Origin: DASQJJ01 sp964598355
Lineage (GTDB): Bacteria; Patescibacteriota; Microgenomatia; Levybacterales; UBA12049
Length of the DNA stretch: 5,016 bases
Assembly: GCA_964598355.1 (NCBI GenBank)
Contig: CAZRBN010000077.1
Span: 1 to 5,016 of the forward strand
Direction of reading: 5' to 3'
The notes beneath the pieces were generated by a model that worked only from the letters and a program-made list of their open reading frames with translations, had not been told where the DNA came from and searched no databases. The position numbers were made by a program, and so were the translations under genes. Positions 1 to 5,016 of the stretch are shown piece after piece (position 1 is the stretch's first letter; the number at the start of each line of letters is the position of its first letter).

Positions 1-27
1 AATTGGCACCGAAAGTGAGTCAGTAAT

Positions 28-969
28 TCATTTTCGCTTTTCCGGAGTCTTTGCGACTTCGTGGGCGCAGTCGATGAAAAGCTGCGCGACGGGGCTGAGT
101 GCACGCGTCTTCAGGGTGACGATTCCGGTTGGCACGCGGGCCATTGGCAGGTGAACGGGCAGGGCCTTGATCTCCGCGCGCATGGCGGGAAAATCCAATG
201 CGGAAGCCGGAAGTATCGTGACAAAGCGTCCGGTCGTCAGCAGACTCATCCGCACGTGGGGGGAATCGGTGACCACTGTGGTGCGAGGATAATCTATCCC
301 GTTGGCGCGAAAGGCTTCCATCGCGATCGACGCAATCTCGCTTCCAGGCGGCGGCAGCACCCACGATTCTTGCAACAGTTCGACAAACTCGATCCTGCGT
401 CGCCGAGCCCACGGACTTTGCGCACCCGCCGCGACGACAGACGGATCATCAAAGAGAAATTCGAAGCCCAGTCGCTCTTCTGCGGTGGGGCCAAATCTCC
501 GTGCGATCAAAAGATCGACGCTACGTCCGCTGAGTTCACGGTGCAGCGTCTCCACATATCCGGTCAGCAGACGAAACACCATGCGCGGATTGCGCCGGGA
601 GAGCCGATCGATAACCGCCGAAACGAAGCTCGCAGCCAGTAAGGGAGTACACCCGATCCGCACTTCTCCGGCCGTGGGGTCGGCGAGGAACTCAATGTTC
701 TTCACCGCCTGACGCAGGTCATCAAATGCGGCCACTCCGCCATCGAGCAAGGCGCGACCGGAAGCGGTCGGCGCTATGCCATGGGAGTTACGCTCAAGCA
801 GCCGCACGCCAATAGTACGTTCCAAGACCGCGATTGATCTGGAAACTGCCGGTTGTGTTGTGTTGAGGAGCGTGGCTGCCCTGCTCATACTGCCGGCCTG
901 CACGACAGTCATCAGGATATGGAGGTCGTGCAGCTTCAAGCGCAGGCCGGCGCGATCGCTCAAGAGCAT
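28..969 (-). CDS. LysR-type transcriptional regulator
   Basis: This 313-residue protein is a cytoplasmic DNA-binding regulator of the LysR family and matches the usual length of about 300. The N-terminal winged helix-turn-helix spans roughly residues 14-73. Its recognition region includes SMSRAATLLNTTQPAVSRSI (27-46) followed by LERTIGVRLLER, the classic LysR signature. A linker helix (about 75-97) leads to a periplasmic-binding-protein-like effector domain from GEVRIG (101-106) to about residue 305. The ATG at 969 is the furthest upstream in-frame start but has no good Shine-Dalgarno sequence. It places the HTH about ten residues later than usual, so the TTG codon at residue 11 is a possible alternative. 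The gene is divergent from a Bug binding-protein gene, the usual arrangement for a LysR regulator and its target. Effector and targets are inferred only. The family call is firm; no gene symbol can be given. Confidence 0.95.
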   Translation of the reverse strand: MLLSDRAGLRLKLHDLHILMTVVQAGSMSRAATLLNTTQPAVSRSIAVLERTIGVRLLERNSHGIAPTASGRALLDGGVAAFDDLRQAVKNIEFLADPTAGEVRIGCTPLLAASFVSAVIDRLSRRNPRMVFRLLTGYVETLHRELSGRSVDLLIARRFGPTAEERLGFEFLFDDPSVVAAGAQSPWARRRRIEFVELLQESWVLPPPGSEIASIAMEAFRANGIDYPRTTVVTDSPHVRMSLLTTGRFVTILPASALDFPAMRAEIKALPVHLPMARVPTGIVTLKTRALSPVAQLFIDCAHEVAKTPEKRK

Positions 970-1120
970 GGCGCAAACTCATTGCAAGAGTGATATAGCC
1001 GCATCGAAACCTAGCATTATACGCGCATAGCGGCATCCGGTATCCTCGTTCTGCGCGGGCAGATTGACCCGCGGGCCCCAAGAGCGTGCGTCACAAAAGC
1101 TCGGACGAGATGACGATGCG
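970..1120. promoter_or_regulatory. Divergent control region between LysR and Bug genes
   Basis: This 151-bp spacer separates two divergently transcribed genes and should carry both promoters and the LysR binding sites. Seen directly: three copies of TAGCNNNAT starting at 996, 1012 and 1028, exactly 16 bp apart. The first and third extend to the 11-mer ATAGC(C/G)GCATC at 995-1005 and 1027-1037. A perfect TATAAT lies on the minus strand at 1016-1021, inside the repeat block. LysR proteins typically bind extended sites between divergent genes and repress their own promoter, which fits a repeat block over the regulator's -10. No convincing plus-strand sigma-70 promoter for the Bug gene was found. 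TTGACC at 1064-1069 has no good -10 about 17 bp downstream. The regulatory role is inference. Confidence 0.6.
1016..1021 (-). promoter_or_regulatory. Candidate -10 box (TATAAT) of the LysR gene
   Basis: The minus strand reads TATAAT, a perfect sigma-70 -10 hexamer. Transcription from it would start near 1009 and give a leader of about 40 nt before the ATG at 969. The hexamer 17 bp upstream reads GATACC, a poor -35, as expected for a weak, autoregulated LysR promoter. Assignment rests on the hexamer and its position only. Confidence 0.4.
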
Positions 1121-2098
1121 ATGACCGTGTTGCGCCGCCAATTCCTCCATTTAGCAGCGGGTGCACTCGCGTTTCCGGCCGTGTCGCGCGTGACTTGGGC
1201 AGAAACCTATCCGTCGCAGCCAGTGCGCGTGATCGTCGGCTTTGCTGCCGGCGGCCCCAACGACATCCTCGCGCGCCTGATCGGTCAGTGGCTGGCGAAG
1301 CGCCTCGGCCAGCCGTTCGTCATCGAGAACCGGCTGGGCGCCGGCAGCAATATCGCCACCGAGGCGGTCGTGCGCGCACAACCCGACGGTTACACGTTGC
1401 TATTGGTTGGTTCGCCGAACGCCATTAATGCGACCCTCTACGATAGACTCAATTTCGATTTCAGCCGTGACATCGCGCCCGTCGCGAGCTGCATGCGCGG
1501 TGCTCTGGTCTTGGTGGTGCATCCGTCGGTTCCGGCCAAGACGGTTCCGGAATTCATCGCCTATGCCAGAGCGAATCCGGGCAAGCTCTCATTTGGTTCA
1601 GGCGGCGTGGGTGGGATCACGCACATCACGGCTGAACTGTTCAAGATGATGGCCGGCGTCGACATGGTGCATGTGCCTTATCGCGGCGTCGCACCCGCTC
1701 TGACCGATCTGCTGGGCGGACGGGTGCAAGTCCTGTTCGCGAACCCGGCTCAGTCGATTCCATACATAGGAGCCGGCAGGCTGCGCGCTCTGGCGATAAC
1801 CACGGCCACTCGCTCAGAGGCGCTGCCCGACCTACCGACTGTAGGCGAGTTCATTCCGGGCTATGAGGCGAGCTCCATCTTTGGCTTCGGCGCGCCCAAG
1901 AACACGCCCGCCGAGATCATCGACAAACTGAACAAGGCGATCAATGCTGGCCTCGCCGATCCAGAGATCAAGGCTCGGCTTGCCGACCTGGACGGCACGG
2001 TGCTTGTTGGCTCGGCAGCCGATTTCGGCAAGCTTATCGCCGAGGAGACCGATAAGTGGGGAAAGGTGATTCACGCCGCCAACATCAAGGCGGAGTGA
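1121..2098 (+). CDS. TctC/Bug-family periplasmic substrate-binding protein, Tat-type signal
   Basis: This is a periplasmic solute receptor of the tripartite tricarboxylate transporter (TctC/Bug) family, whose members bind small carboxylates, aromatic acids and related solutes. From the ATG at 1121 it is 325 residues, the normal family size. Residues 1-27 form a signal peptide with a twin-arginine segment (LRRQFLHLAAG) and likely cleavage after TWA, so Tat export is likely. Family marks include the first ligand loop GFAAGGPNDILARL (40-53, with Asp48 at the usual ligand-contact position), VIENRLGAGSNIATEAVV (67-84), PDGYTLLL (88-95) and HVPYRGVAPALTDLLGGRVQ (184-203). A TTG at 1064 would add 19 residues ahead of the signal peptide and is less likely. 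The ribosome binding site is weak. No TctA/TctB membrane genes are nearby, so this is an orphan receptor. The divergent LysR gene probably regulates it. The ligand cannot be read from the sequence. Confidence 0.94.
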   Translation: MTVLRRQFLHLAAGALAFPAVSRVTWAETYPSQPVRVIVGFAAGGPNDILARLIGQWLAKRLGQPFVIENRLGAGSNIATEAVVRAQPDGYTLLLVGSPNAINATLYDRLNFDFSRDIAPVASCMRGALVLVVHPSVPAKTVPEFIAYARANPGKLSFGSGGVGGITHITAELFKMMAGVDMVHVPYRGVAPALTDLLGGRVQVLFANPAQSIPYIGAGRLRALAITTATRSEALPDLPTVGEFIPGYEASSIFGFGAPKNTPAEIIDKLNKAINAGLADPEIKARLADLDGTVLVGSAADFGKLIAEETDKWGKVIHAANIKAE

Positions 2099-2323
2099 TC
2101 CTCAACGCGCAGATATTCCAAACTCTCCGGCGGTTCAGTGAAGGCCAGTGTCGCAAAGGGTCAAAAGCGGATGGCTCGGCATCAGCATTTCACGTCCGCC
2201 GTCAAACCAGCTAACCCTGGCGACCCTTCGGACGGCGGCCTGAGTGCTTGACGTTTATGGGGGCAATAGGGCTCTGTGCCACTTTGAGAGCTGAAGCGAC
2301 ACGAGAGCAGACCTGTCCTGACG
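2099..2323. other. Convergent intergenic spacer, no gene seen
   Basis: This 225-bp stretch lies between the ends of two converging genes. No credible coding sequence was seen on either strand. Neither gene is followed by a standard GC hairpin plus T-run. The main structure is the nested inverted repeat at 2196-2238. The segment near 2151-2175 (GTCGCAAAGGGTCAAAAGCG) recalls, from memory, short degenerate repeats found between genes in Bradyrhizobium-like genomes; this could not be verified. Confidence 0.5.
2196..2238. repeat. Nested inverted repeat in convergent spacer
   Basis: CCGCCGTC at 2196-2203 is perfectly complementary to GACGGCGG at 2231-2238, with a 27-nt interior. Inside it, CCAG (2207-2210) pairs with CTGG (2217-2220) around a 6-nt loop. 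The structure could form from either strand, about 100 bp past the Bug stop codon and 85 bp past the monooxygenase stop codon. There is no T-run on either side, so it is not a standard intrinsic terminator. It may slow opposing transcription, stabilise mRNA ends, or be a repeat relic. Confidence 0.45.
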
Positions 2324-3628
2324 TCAACTCGGTGCCAGAAGGCGGTGGTGGGCAAGCGCGCCATTCGGGATTGTTTGTGGCGCTTTGTTGAGGTTCTCGA
2401 TCGCAAAGCCCGCGGCGGCCTTGTAACCTGCCATGAACTCGGCACGTTCCTTCGCCGGGATCACGTCGTCGATGTTCTCGAACGTGCCGCCGCAGCGTTC
2501 GTCCACCATATTGAGCAGCCCGAACGGTCCGGCACCGCGGTTGCGCAGCACTACCTGCCCAATCGGCCCGCAAAATTTCTTGTCGAACGCCTCGAGTGCC
2601 GCGGGCGTCACGCCGTGCTCGATCATGCAAGCCCCCAGGACACGTGCGTCGACGATTGCCTGGCTGCCTCCGTTCGATCCGGTCGGGTACATCGGGTGCG
2701 CGGCGTCACCCATCAGCGCCACCGGGCCGTCCTGCCATGTAGGGATCGGGTCACGGTCGATCATTGGGTTCTCAAAGGCGCTGTCGGCGTGCCGGATCAG
2801 CTCCGGCACGTCGAGCCAGTCCCACACCCAGCCGTCGAAATGATGCGCGAACTCGGCGGTCTCGACCTGCCGGAACCAGCCGCGCTGCTTCCAGCCCTCG
2901 CTGTTGTCCATCGTGACCTCGGCGATCCAATTGATCATCGAAAGGCCGGTCGCGGGGTCGGGATGGGAGATGGGATAGAACACGACACGCTGGCGATGCG
3001 TGCCGAGACCAACGAACGAAGAGCCGGTGCGGATCGGTTTGCCCCAGGTCATGCCGCGCCACATCACCGCGCCACCCCAATGGATCGGCGGCTGCATCGG
3101 GTGCATTTGAGCCCGTACGGCCGAGTTGATGCCGTCGGCGCCGATCAACAGGGTGCCGTTCGCCTCGGTCGTCGAGCCGTCGGCGCGTTCGATGCGCGCA
3201 GTGACGGAGCCGTCAGCATTCTTGCAGTAGCCGGTGACGCGGTGGCCGAGCCGGACAGCGTTGCGCCCGGCCCGCTCGAGCAGCTTGTCGTACAGCAGCA
3301 TATGGAAGCGGCCGCGGTGCACAGCGTATTGCGGCCAGTTGTAACCGGCGAGCAAGCCGCGCGGCTCTGAGTAGATGTCGTTGCCATTCAGCCCGACCAG
3401 CGCCCATTCTTTGGCGGGCAAGCCCACGCAGTCGAGGTCGGCTTGCGTGATGCCGAGGTCGTAAATCTCCCGCACAGCGTTCGGCTGCAAATTGATGCCG
3501 ACGCCGAGCGAGCGCATCTCGCGCACCGCTTCGAATACGATGCAAGGCACGCCGATTTGGTGGAGCGTAAGCGCCGTTGCCAGCCCGCCAATGCCGCCCC
3601 CGGCGACAATTACTAGATTATTCGTCAC
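2324..3628 (-). CDS. FAD-dependent monooxygenase, PhzS-like aromatic hydroxylase family
   Basis: This 434-residue cytoplasmic protein is a class A flavoprotein monooxygenase, a family that uses FAD, NAD(P)H and O2 to hydroxylate aromatic or heteroaromatic rings. Visible motifs are the Rossmann fingerprint GGGIGG (10-15) with Glu33 ending the second strand for the FAD ribose, LGVGINLQP (41-49), SEPRG (87-91), HRG (104-106), the DG motif GADGINSAVR (163-172), MWRGMTWG (189-196), and the GD motif region GDAAHPMYPTGSNGGSQAIV (307-326). LGVGIN-QP, SEPRG, the HRG segment, MWRG-T and PM-DRDP-P recall PhzS of phenazine biosynthesis, but no phenazine genes are present, so the substrate is probably different. 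The C-terminus, from about FGLLNM (369), is longer than in PhzS. The start is GTG at 3628 with only a weak ribosome binding site, but the FAD motif follows at the normal distance. The gene converges on the first Bug gene and is divergent from the second. Family certain; substrate unknown. Confidence 0.95.
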   Translation of the reverse strand: MTNNLVIVAGGGIGGLATALTLHQIGVPCIVFEAVREMRSLGVGINLQPNAVREIYDLGITQADLDCVGLPAKEWALVGLNGNDIYSEPRGLLAGYNWPQYAVHRGRFHMLLYDKLLERAGRNAVRLGHRVTGYCKNADGSVTARIERADGSTTEANGTLLIGADGINSAVRAQMHPMQPPIHWGGAVMWRGMTWGKPIRTGSSFVGLGTHRQRVVFYPISHPDPATGLSMINWIAEVTMDNSEGWKQRGWFRQVETAEFAHHFDGWVWDWLDVPELIRHADSAFENPMIDRDPIPTWQDGPVALMGDAAHPMYPTGSNGGSQAIVDARVLGACMIEHGVTPAALEAFDKKFCGPIGQVVLRNRGAGPFGLLNMVDERCGGTFENIDDVIPAKERAEFMAGYKAAAGFAIENLNKAPQTIPNGALAHHRLLAPS

Positions 3629-3786
3629 ACGCTGGACCCGATCTACATCTTGATGAATTTCATTATCCTTTGGATGGCGTGGGTAGCAAGCCGCCTTCGC
3701 CCGCGGCGCGAGAGCGTAGCGAATATCAGCTATGGGTCAATAACGGCTTCTCTCGTTCGGTGCCGCGAGCGTATCCCGTCTCAACT

Positions 3787-3802
3787 GTCCCGAAAGCGGG
3801 AC
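3787..3802. repeat. Perfect 6-bp hairpin with AAAG loop
   Basis: GTCCCG (3787-3792) and CGGGAC (3797-3802) are perfectly complementary around the loop AAAG. No T-run follows on either strand, so it is not a standard terminator. The sequence together with the following CGG resembles, from memory, short dispersed intergenic elements in Hyphomicrobiales that read like CCCGAAAGTGGGAACCGG. It could therefore be a repeat relic rather than an operator. Unverified. Confidence 0.45.
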
Positions 3803-3911
3803 CGGCGTATAGTGACTGAGCGAACCCGGCTGGTGATCGACGACCACCTAAGGCAAGCAAAGAAGCCGAGCCAATTCCTATTCAGTGGACGCCGTGGACC
3901 GGGGTGCGCGA

Positions 3912-3933
3912 TTGACGTACACGTTTGACGCAC
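3912..3933 (+). repeat. Tandem TTGACG(T/C)AC motif upstream of second Bug gene
   Basis: TTGACGTAC (3912-3920) and TTGACGCAC (3925-3933) are direct repeats with one mismatch and a 13-bp period. A third TTGACG lies at 3963-3968, running into the ribosome binding site. TTGACG resembles a -35 hexamer. The only AT-rich -10 candidate downstream (ATAAAT, 3946-3951) sits 15 bp after the second copy, which is short. They may be promoter elements or a regulator site. Confidence 0.35.
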
Positions 3934-3967
3934 GGGAACAACACCATAAATCCCTGCCGATCTTGAC

Positions 3968-3973
3968 GGAGGA
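3968..3973 (+). promoter_or_regulatory. Strong ribosome binding site of second Bug gene
   Basis: GGAGGA lies 3 nt before the ATG at 3977 within GGAGGAAACATG. It is the only near-consensus Shine-Dalgarno sequence seen ahead of a full-length gene in the window. It fixes the start and suggests efficient translation compared with the weak sites of the other three genes. Confidence 0.75.
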
Positions 3974-3976
3974 AAC

Positions 3977-4945
3977 ATGCTCAGAAGGGCCGTGTCCGCT
4001 GTGGTTGCGTTAGTGCTAGCGTCCTTTGTGACGTTGCCTGCCGTGGCGCAGGAAAAGTACCCGTCCAAAGTCATACATTTCATCTGCTCCTTTCCGCCGG
4101 GTAGCGGCGCCGACATCATGGTCCGCTTCTTTGCCGACAAGATCGGCAAAAAGACTGGACACGTCATCATCGTGGAAAACCGGCCAGGCGGTGGCGGCAT
4201 GCTCGCGCTGACGGTGACGGCGCGCGCCGTTCCCGATGGTTATACGATCCTGGTCTCTGGGGGTACCGCGGCCGCGATAAATGCAAATCTTTTGAAGGAT
4301 CCCCCGATCGACATAGGCAAGGACATCAAAGCTGTTGCCACGGTCAATGAGATACCGTTCGTCCTCGCGGTTGACGGAAAGTCGCCTTATAAATCACTCT
4401 CGGAACTGACGGACGTCTTGCGCAAAAAAGGGAGCAAGGCGAGCTACGCTTTTTCCACTCCGTTCGCCAAGACGATTGGGGAGTCCTACAAGACCTTGGC
4501 GGGCCTGCAGACCGTCGAGGTTTCCTACAAGAACGCAACCGACTCGCTGAACGATCTGGCCAGCGGCGCGATCGACTTCGCGGTTTACGATCCAACAATG
4601 GCGCTCCCTCGACAAAAGGAAGGAAGACTTCGCATTCTGGCCGTCTCGTCCGCGGAACGTTTTCGGCCGACCGGAGATATTCCGACTTTCAAGGAGCAGG
4701 GTATCAATATCGACATGCTTGGTTGGTGGGCGGTCATGGTGCCGGCGAAGACCCCGGGCCCGATCGCCGAGACCATCAATCGCTGGTTTGCCGATGCCCT
4801 CGCCGATCCGGAAACCGCAGCGTTCCTGATCAGGAGCGGGGCGGACGTGCTCGTGATGTCGCCGGAGCAAACGAATTCATATTTTCTGCAAGATATCCAG
4901 AACTGGGCCCGATTGGTTGAGATGGCGCGGATCGAGAAACAGTAA
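3977..4945 (+). CDS. TctC/Bug-family periplasmic substrate-binding protein, Sec-type signal
   Basis: This 322-residue protein is a second TctC/Bug periplasmic solute receptor. Residues 1-24 are a classic Sec signal peptide: MLRR, a hydrophobic core, then AVA with likely cleavage before Gln25. The mature protein begins QEKYPSK, the usual Bug opening. Family marks are the first ligand loop CSFPPGSGADIMVRF (37-51, Asp46 at the conserved position), VIIVENRPGGGGMLA (63-77), PDGYTILVSGG (86-96), YKNATDSLNDLASGAIDFAV (184-203) and GWWAVMVPAKTPGPI (249-263). It diverges clearly from the first Bug protein in this window, for example YKNATDSLNDL where that one has YRGVAPALTDL, so the two probably bind different ligands and are not a recent duplication. 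It is divergent from the monooxygenase, which hints at a shared aromatic substrate. No TctA/TctB genes are present. The ligand is unknown. Confidence 0.95.
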   Translation: MLRRAVSAVVALVLASFVTLPAVAQEKYPSKVIHFICSFPPGSGADIMVRFFADKIGKKTGHVIIVENRPGGGGMLALTVTARAVPDGYTILVSGGTAAAINANLLKDPPIDIGKDIKAVATVNEIPFVLAVDGKSPYKSLSELTDVLRKKGSKASYAFSTPFAKTIGESYKTLAGLQTVEVSYKNATDSLNDLASGAIDFAVYDPTMALPRQKEGRLRILAVSSAERFRPTGDIPTFKEQGINIDMLGWWAVMVPAKTPGPIAETINRWFADALADPETAAFLIRSGADVLVMSPEQTNSYFLQDIQNWARLVEMARIEKQ

Positions 4946-4953
4946 GCAGAAAA

Positions 4954-4969
4954 AGCCCCTGGTGGGGCT
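4954..4969 (-). terminator. Rho-independent terminator, T-run on minus strand
   Basis: AGCCCC (4954-4959) and GGGGCT (4964-4969) form a perfect 6-bp stem with a 4-nt loop. Read on the minus strand, the stem is followed directly by TTTT, then C. Read on the plus strand, no T-run follows. It therefore terminates a minus-strand transcript entering from the right more naturally than the Bug gene ending at 4945, though the stem may also help protect that mRNA end. Confidence 0.6.
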
Positions 4970-4983
4970 GCGCCGACGCAGGG

Positions 4984-5016
4984 TCAGGCGGCCTGGTCAG
5001 CCCCTTCGGTCGCGAT
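4984..5016 (-). CDS. Possible C-terminal end of a minus-strand gene (partial)
   Basis: Reading leftwards from the window edge, one minus-strand frame gives IATEGADQAA and then a TGA stop at 4984-4986. The stop lies 14 bp before the terminator hairpin whose T-run is on the same strand, which is the expected layout for a gene end. Only ten codons are visible, so neither the frame nor the product can be proven. If real, the gene converges on the second Bug gene. Low confidence because it rests on context. Confidence 0.33.
   Translation of the reverse strand: MATEGADQAA

Larger units (their letters stand above)
3629..3976. promoter_or_regulatory. 348-bp divergent intergenic region (monooxygenase / second Bug gene)
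   Basis: This spacer separates two divergent genes and must contain both promoters. The translated frames crossing it have no recognisable domain. A perfect hairpin sits at 3787-3802. Near the Bug gene, TTGACG occurs at 3912, 3925 and 3963. A weak minus-strand promoter candidate for the monooxygenase is TTGACC (3735-3740) with TACGCT 16 bp further on (3713-3718, three of six consensus positions). No regulator gene is adjacent. A six-codon reading frame with a Shine-Dalgarno-like AAAGGA lies just ahead of the monooxygenase start. No RNA gene or riboswitch was recognised. Confidence 0.5.

Noticed and set aside
61..642. 193-codon plus-strand frame opposite the LysR gene
   Set aside because: It is a shadow of the LysR coding sequence, with low-complexity, Arg/Gly/His-rich composition and no domain.
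1064..1092. TTGACC as a -35 of a plus-strand promoter for the first Bug gene
   Set aside because: The hexamer 17 bp downstream (TGCGTC) is a poor -10 match, so no promoter is called.
1064..1120. TTG-started 19-residue extension of the first Bug protein
   Set aside because: It would place charged residues ahead of a normal twin-arginine signal peptide. The ATG at 1121 gives the usual family length.
2319..2326. Perfect palindrome TGACGTCA overlapping the monooxygenase stop codon
   Set aside because: An 8-bp palindrome is expected by chance in a window of this size, and no partner site or regulator points to a function.
2345..3370. 341-codon open frame on the plus strand
   Set aside because: It lies antisense to the monooxygenase, which has complete family motifs. 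The translated product is rich in Arg, His, Val and Ala and has no recognisable domain. Long antisense frames are common opposite GC-rich genes.
3650..3928. 92-codon plus-strand frame in the divergent spacer
   Set aside because: It begins with a short hydrophobic stretch (MMNFIILWMAW), but the rest is Arg-rich with no domain. It overlaps the expected promoters and has no ribosome binding site.

Overview
The window looks like chromosomal DNA from a moderately GC-rich soil or rhizosphere proteobacterium. The best guess is an alphaproteobacterium of the Hyphomicrobiales/Bradyrhizobium type. The basis is the two TctC/Bug periplasmic binding proteins encoded without any TctA/TctB membrane genes, and the wording of the first one, which resembles the large Bradyrhizobium Bug family from memory. 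No rRNA, tRNA, CRISPR array, transposase or phage gene was seen.

Layout, left to right. A LysR-type regulator gene (minus strand, 28-969) is divergent from a Bug-family binding-protein gene (plus strand, 1121-2098). They share a 151-bp control region that holds a perfect TATAAT for the regulator and three TAGCNNNAT motifs spaced exactly 16 bp apart. The Bug gene converges on a PhzS-like FAD-dependent monooxygenase gene (minus strand, 2324-3628), across a 225-bp spacer with a nested inverted repeat. The monooxygenase gene is divergent from a second Bug gene (plus strand, 3977-4945), across a 348-bp spacer with a short perfect hairpin and three TTGACG hexamers near the second gene's strong ribosome binding site. 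At the right edge, a hairpin whose T-run lies on the minus strand, and a possible gene end just beyond it (stop at 4984-4986), suggest that another minus-strand gene enters from outside the window.

How the parts may work together (inference). The two binding proteins would capture small carboxylated or aromatic solutes in the periplasm, one probably exported folded by Tat and the other by Sec. The monooxygenase would hydroxylate an aromatic or heteroaromatic compound in the cytoplasm, and the LysR protein would control at least its divergent Bug neighbour. The genes do not form one operon, so a shared pathway is a hypothesis. No clearly novel system is visible. The most useful observations are the phased repeats in the LysR/Bug control region and the minus-strand terminator at the right edge.
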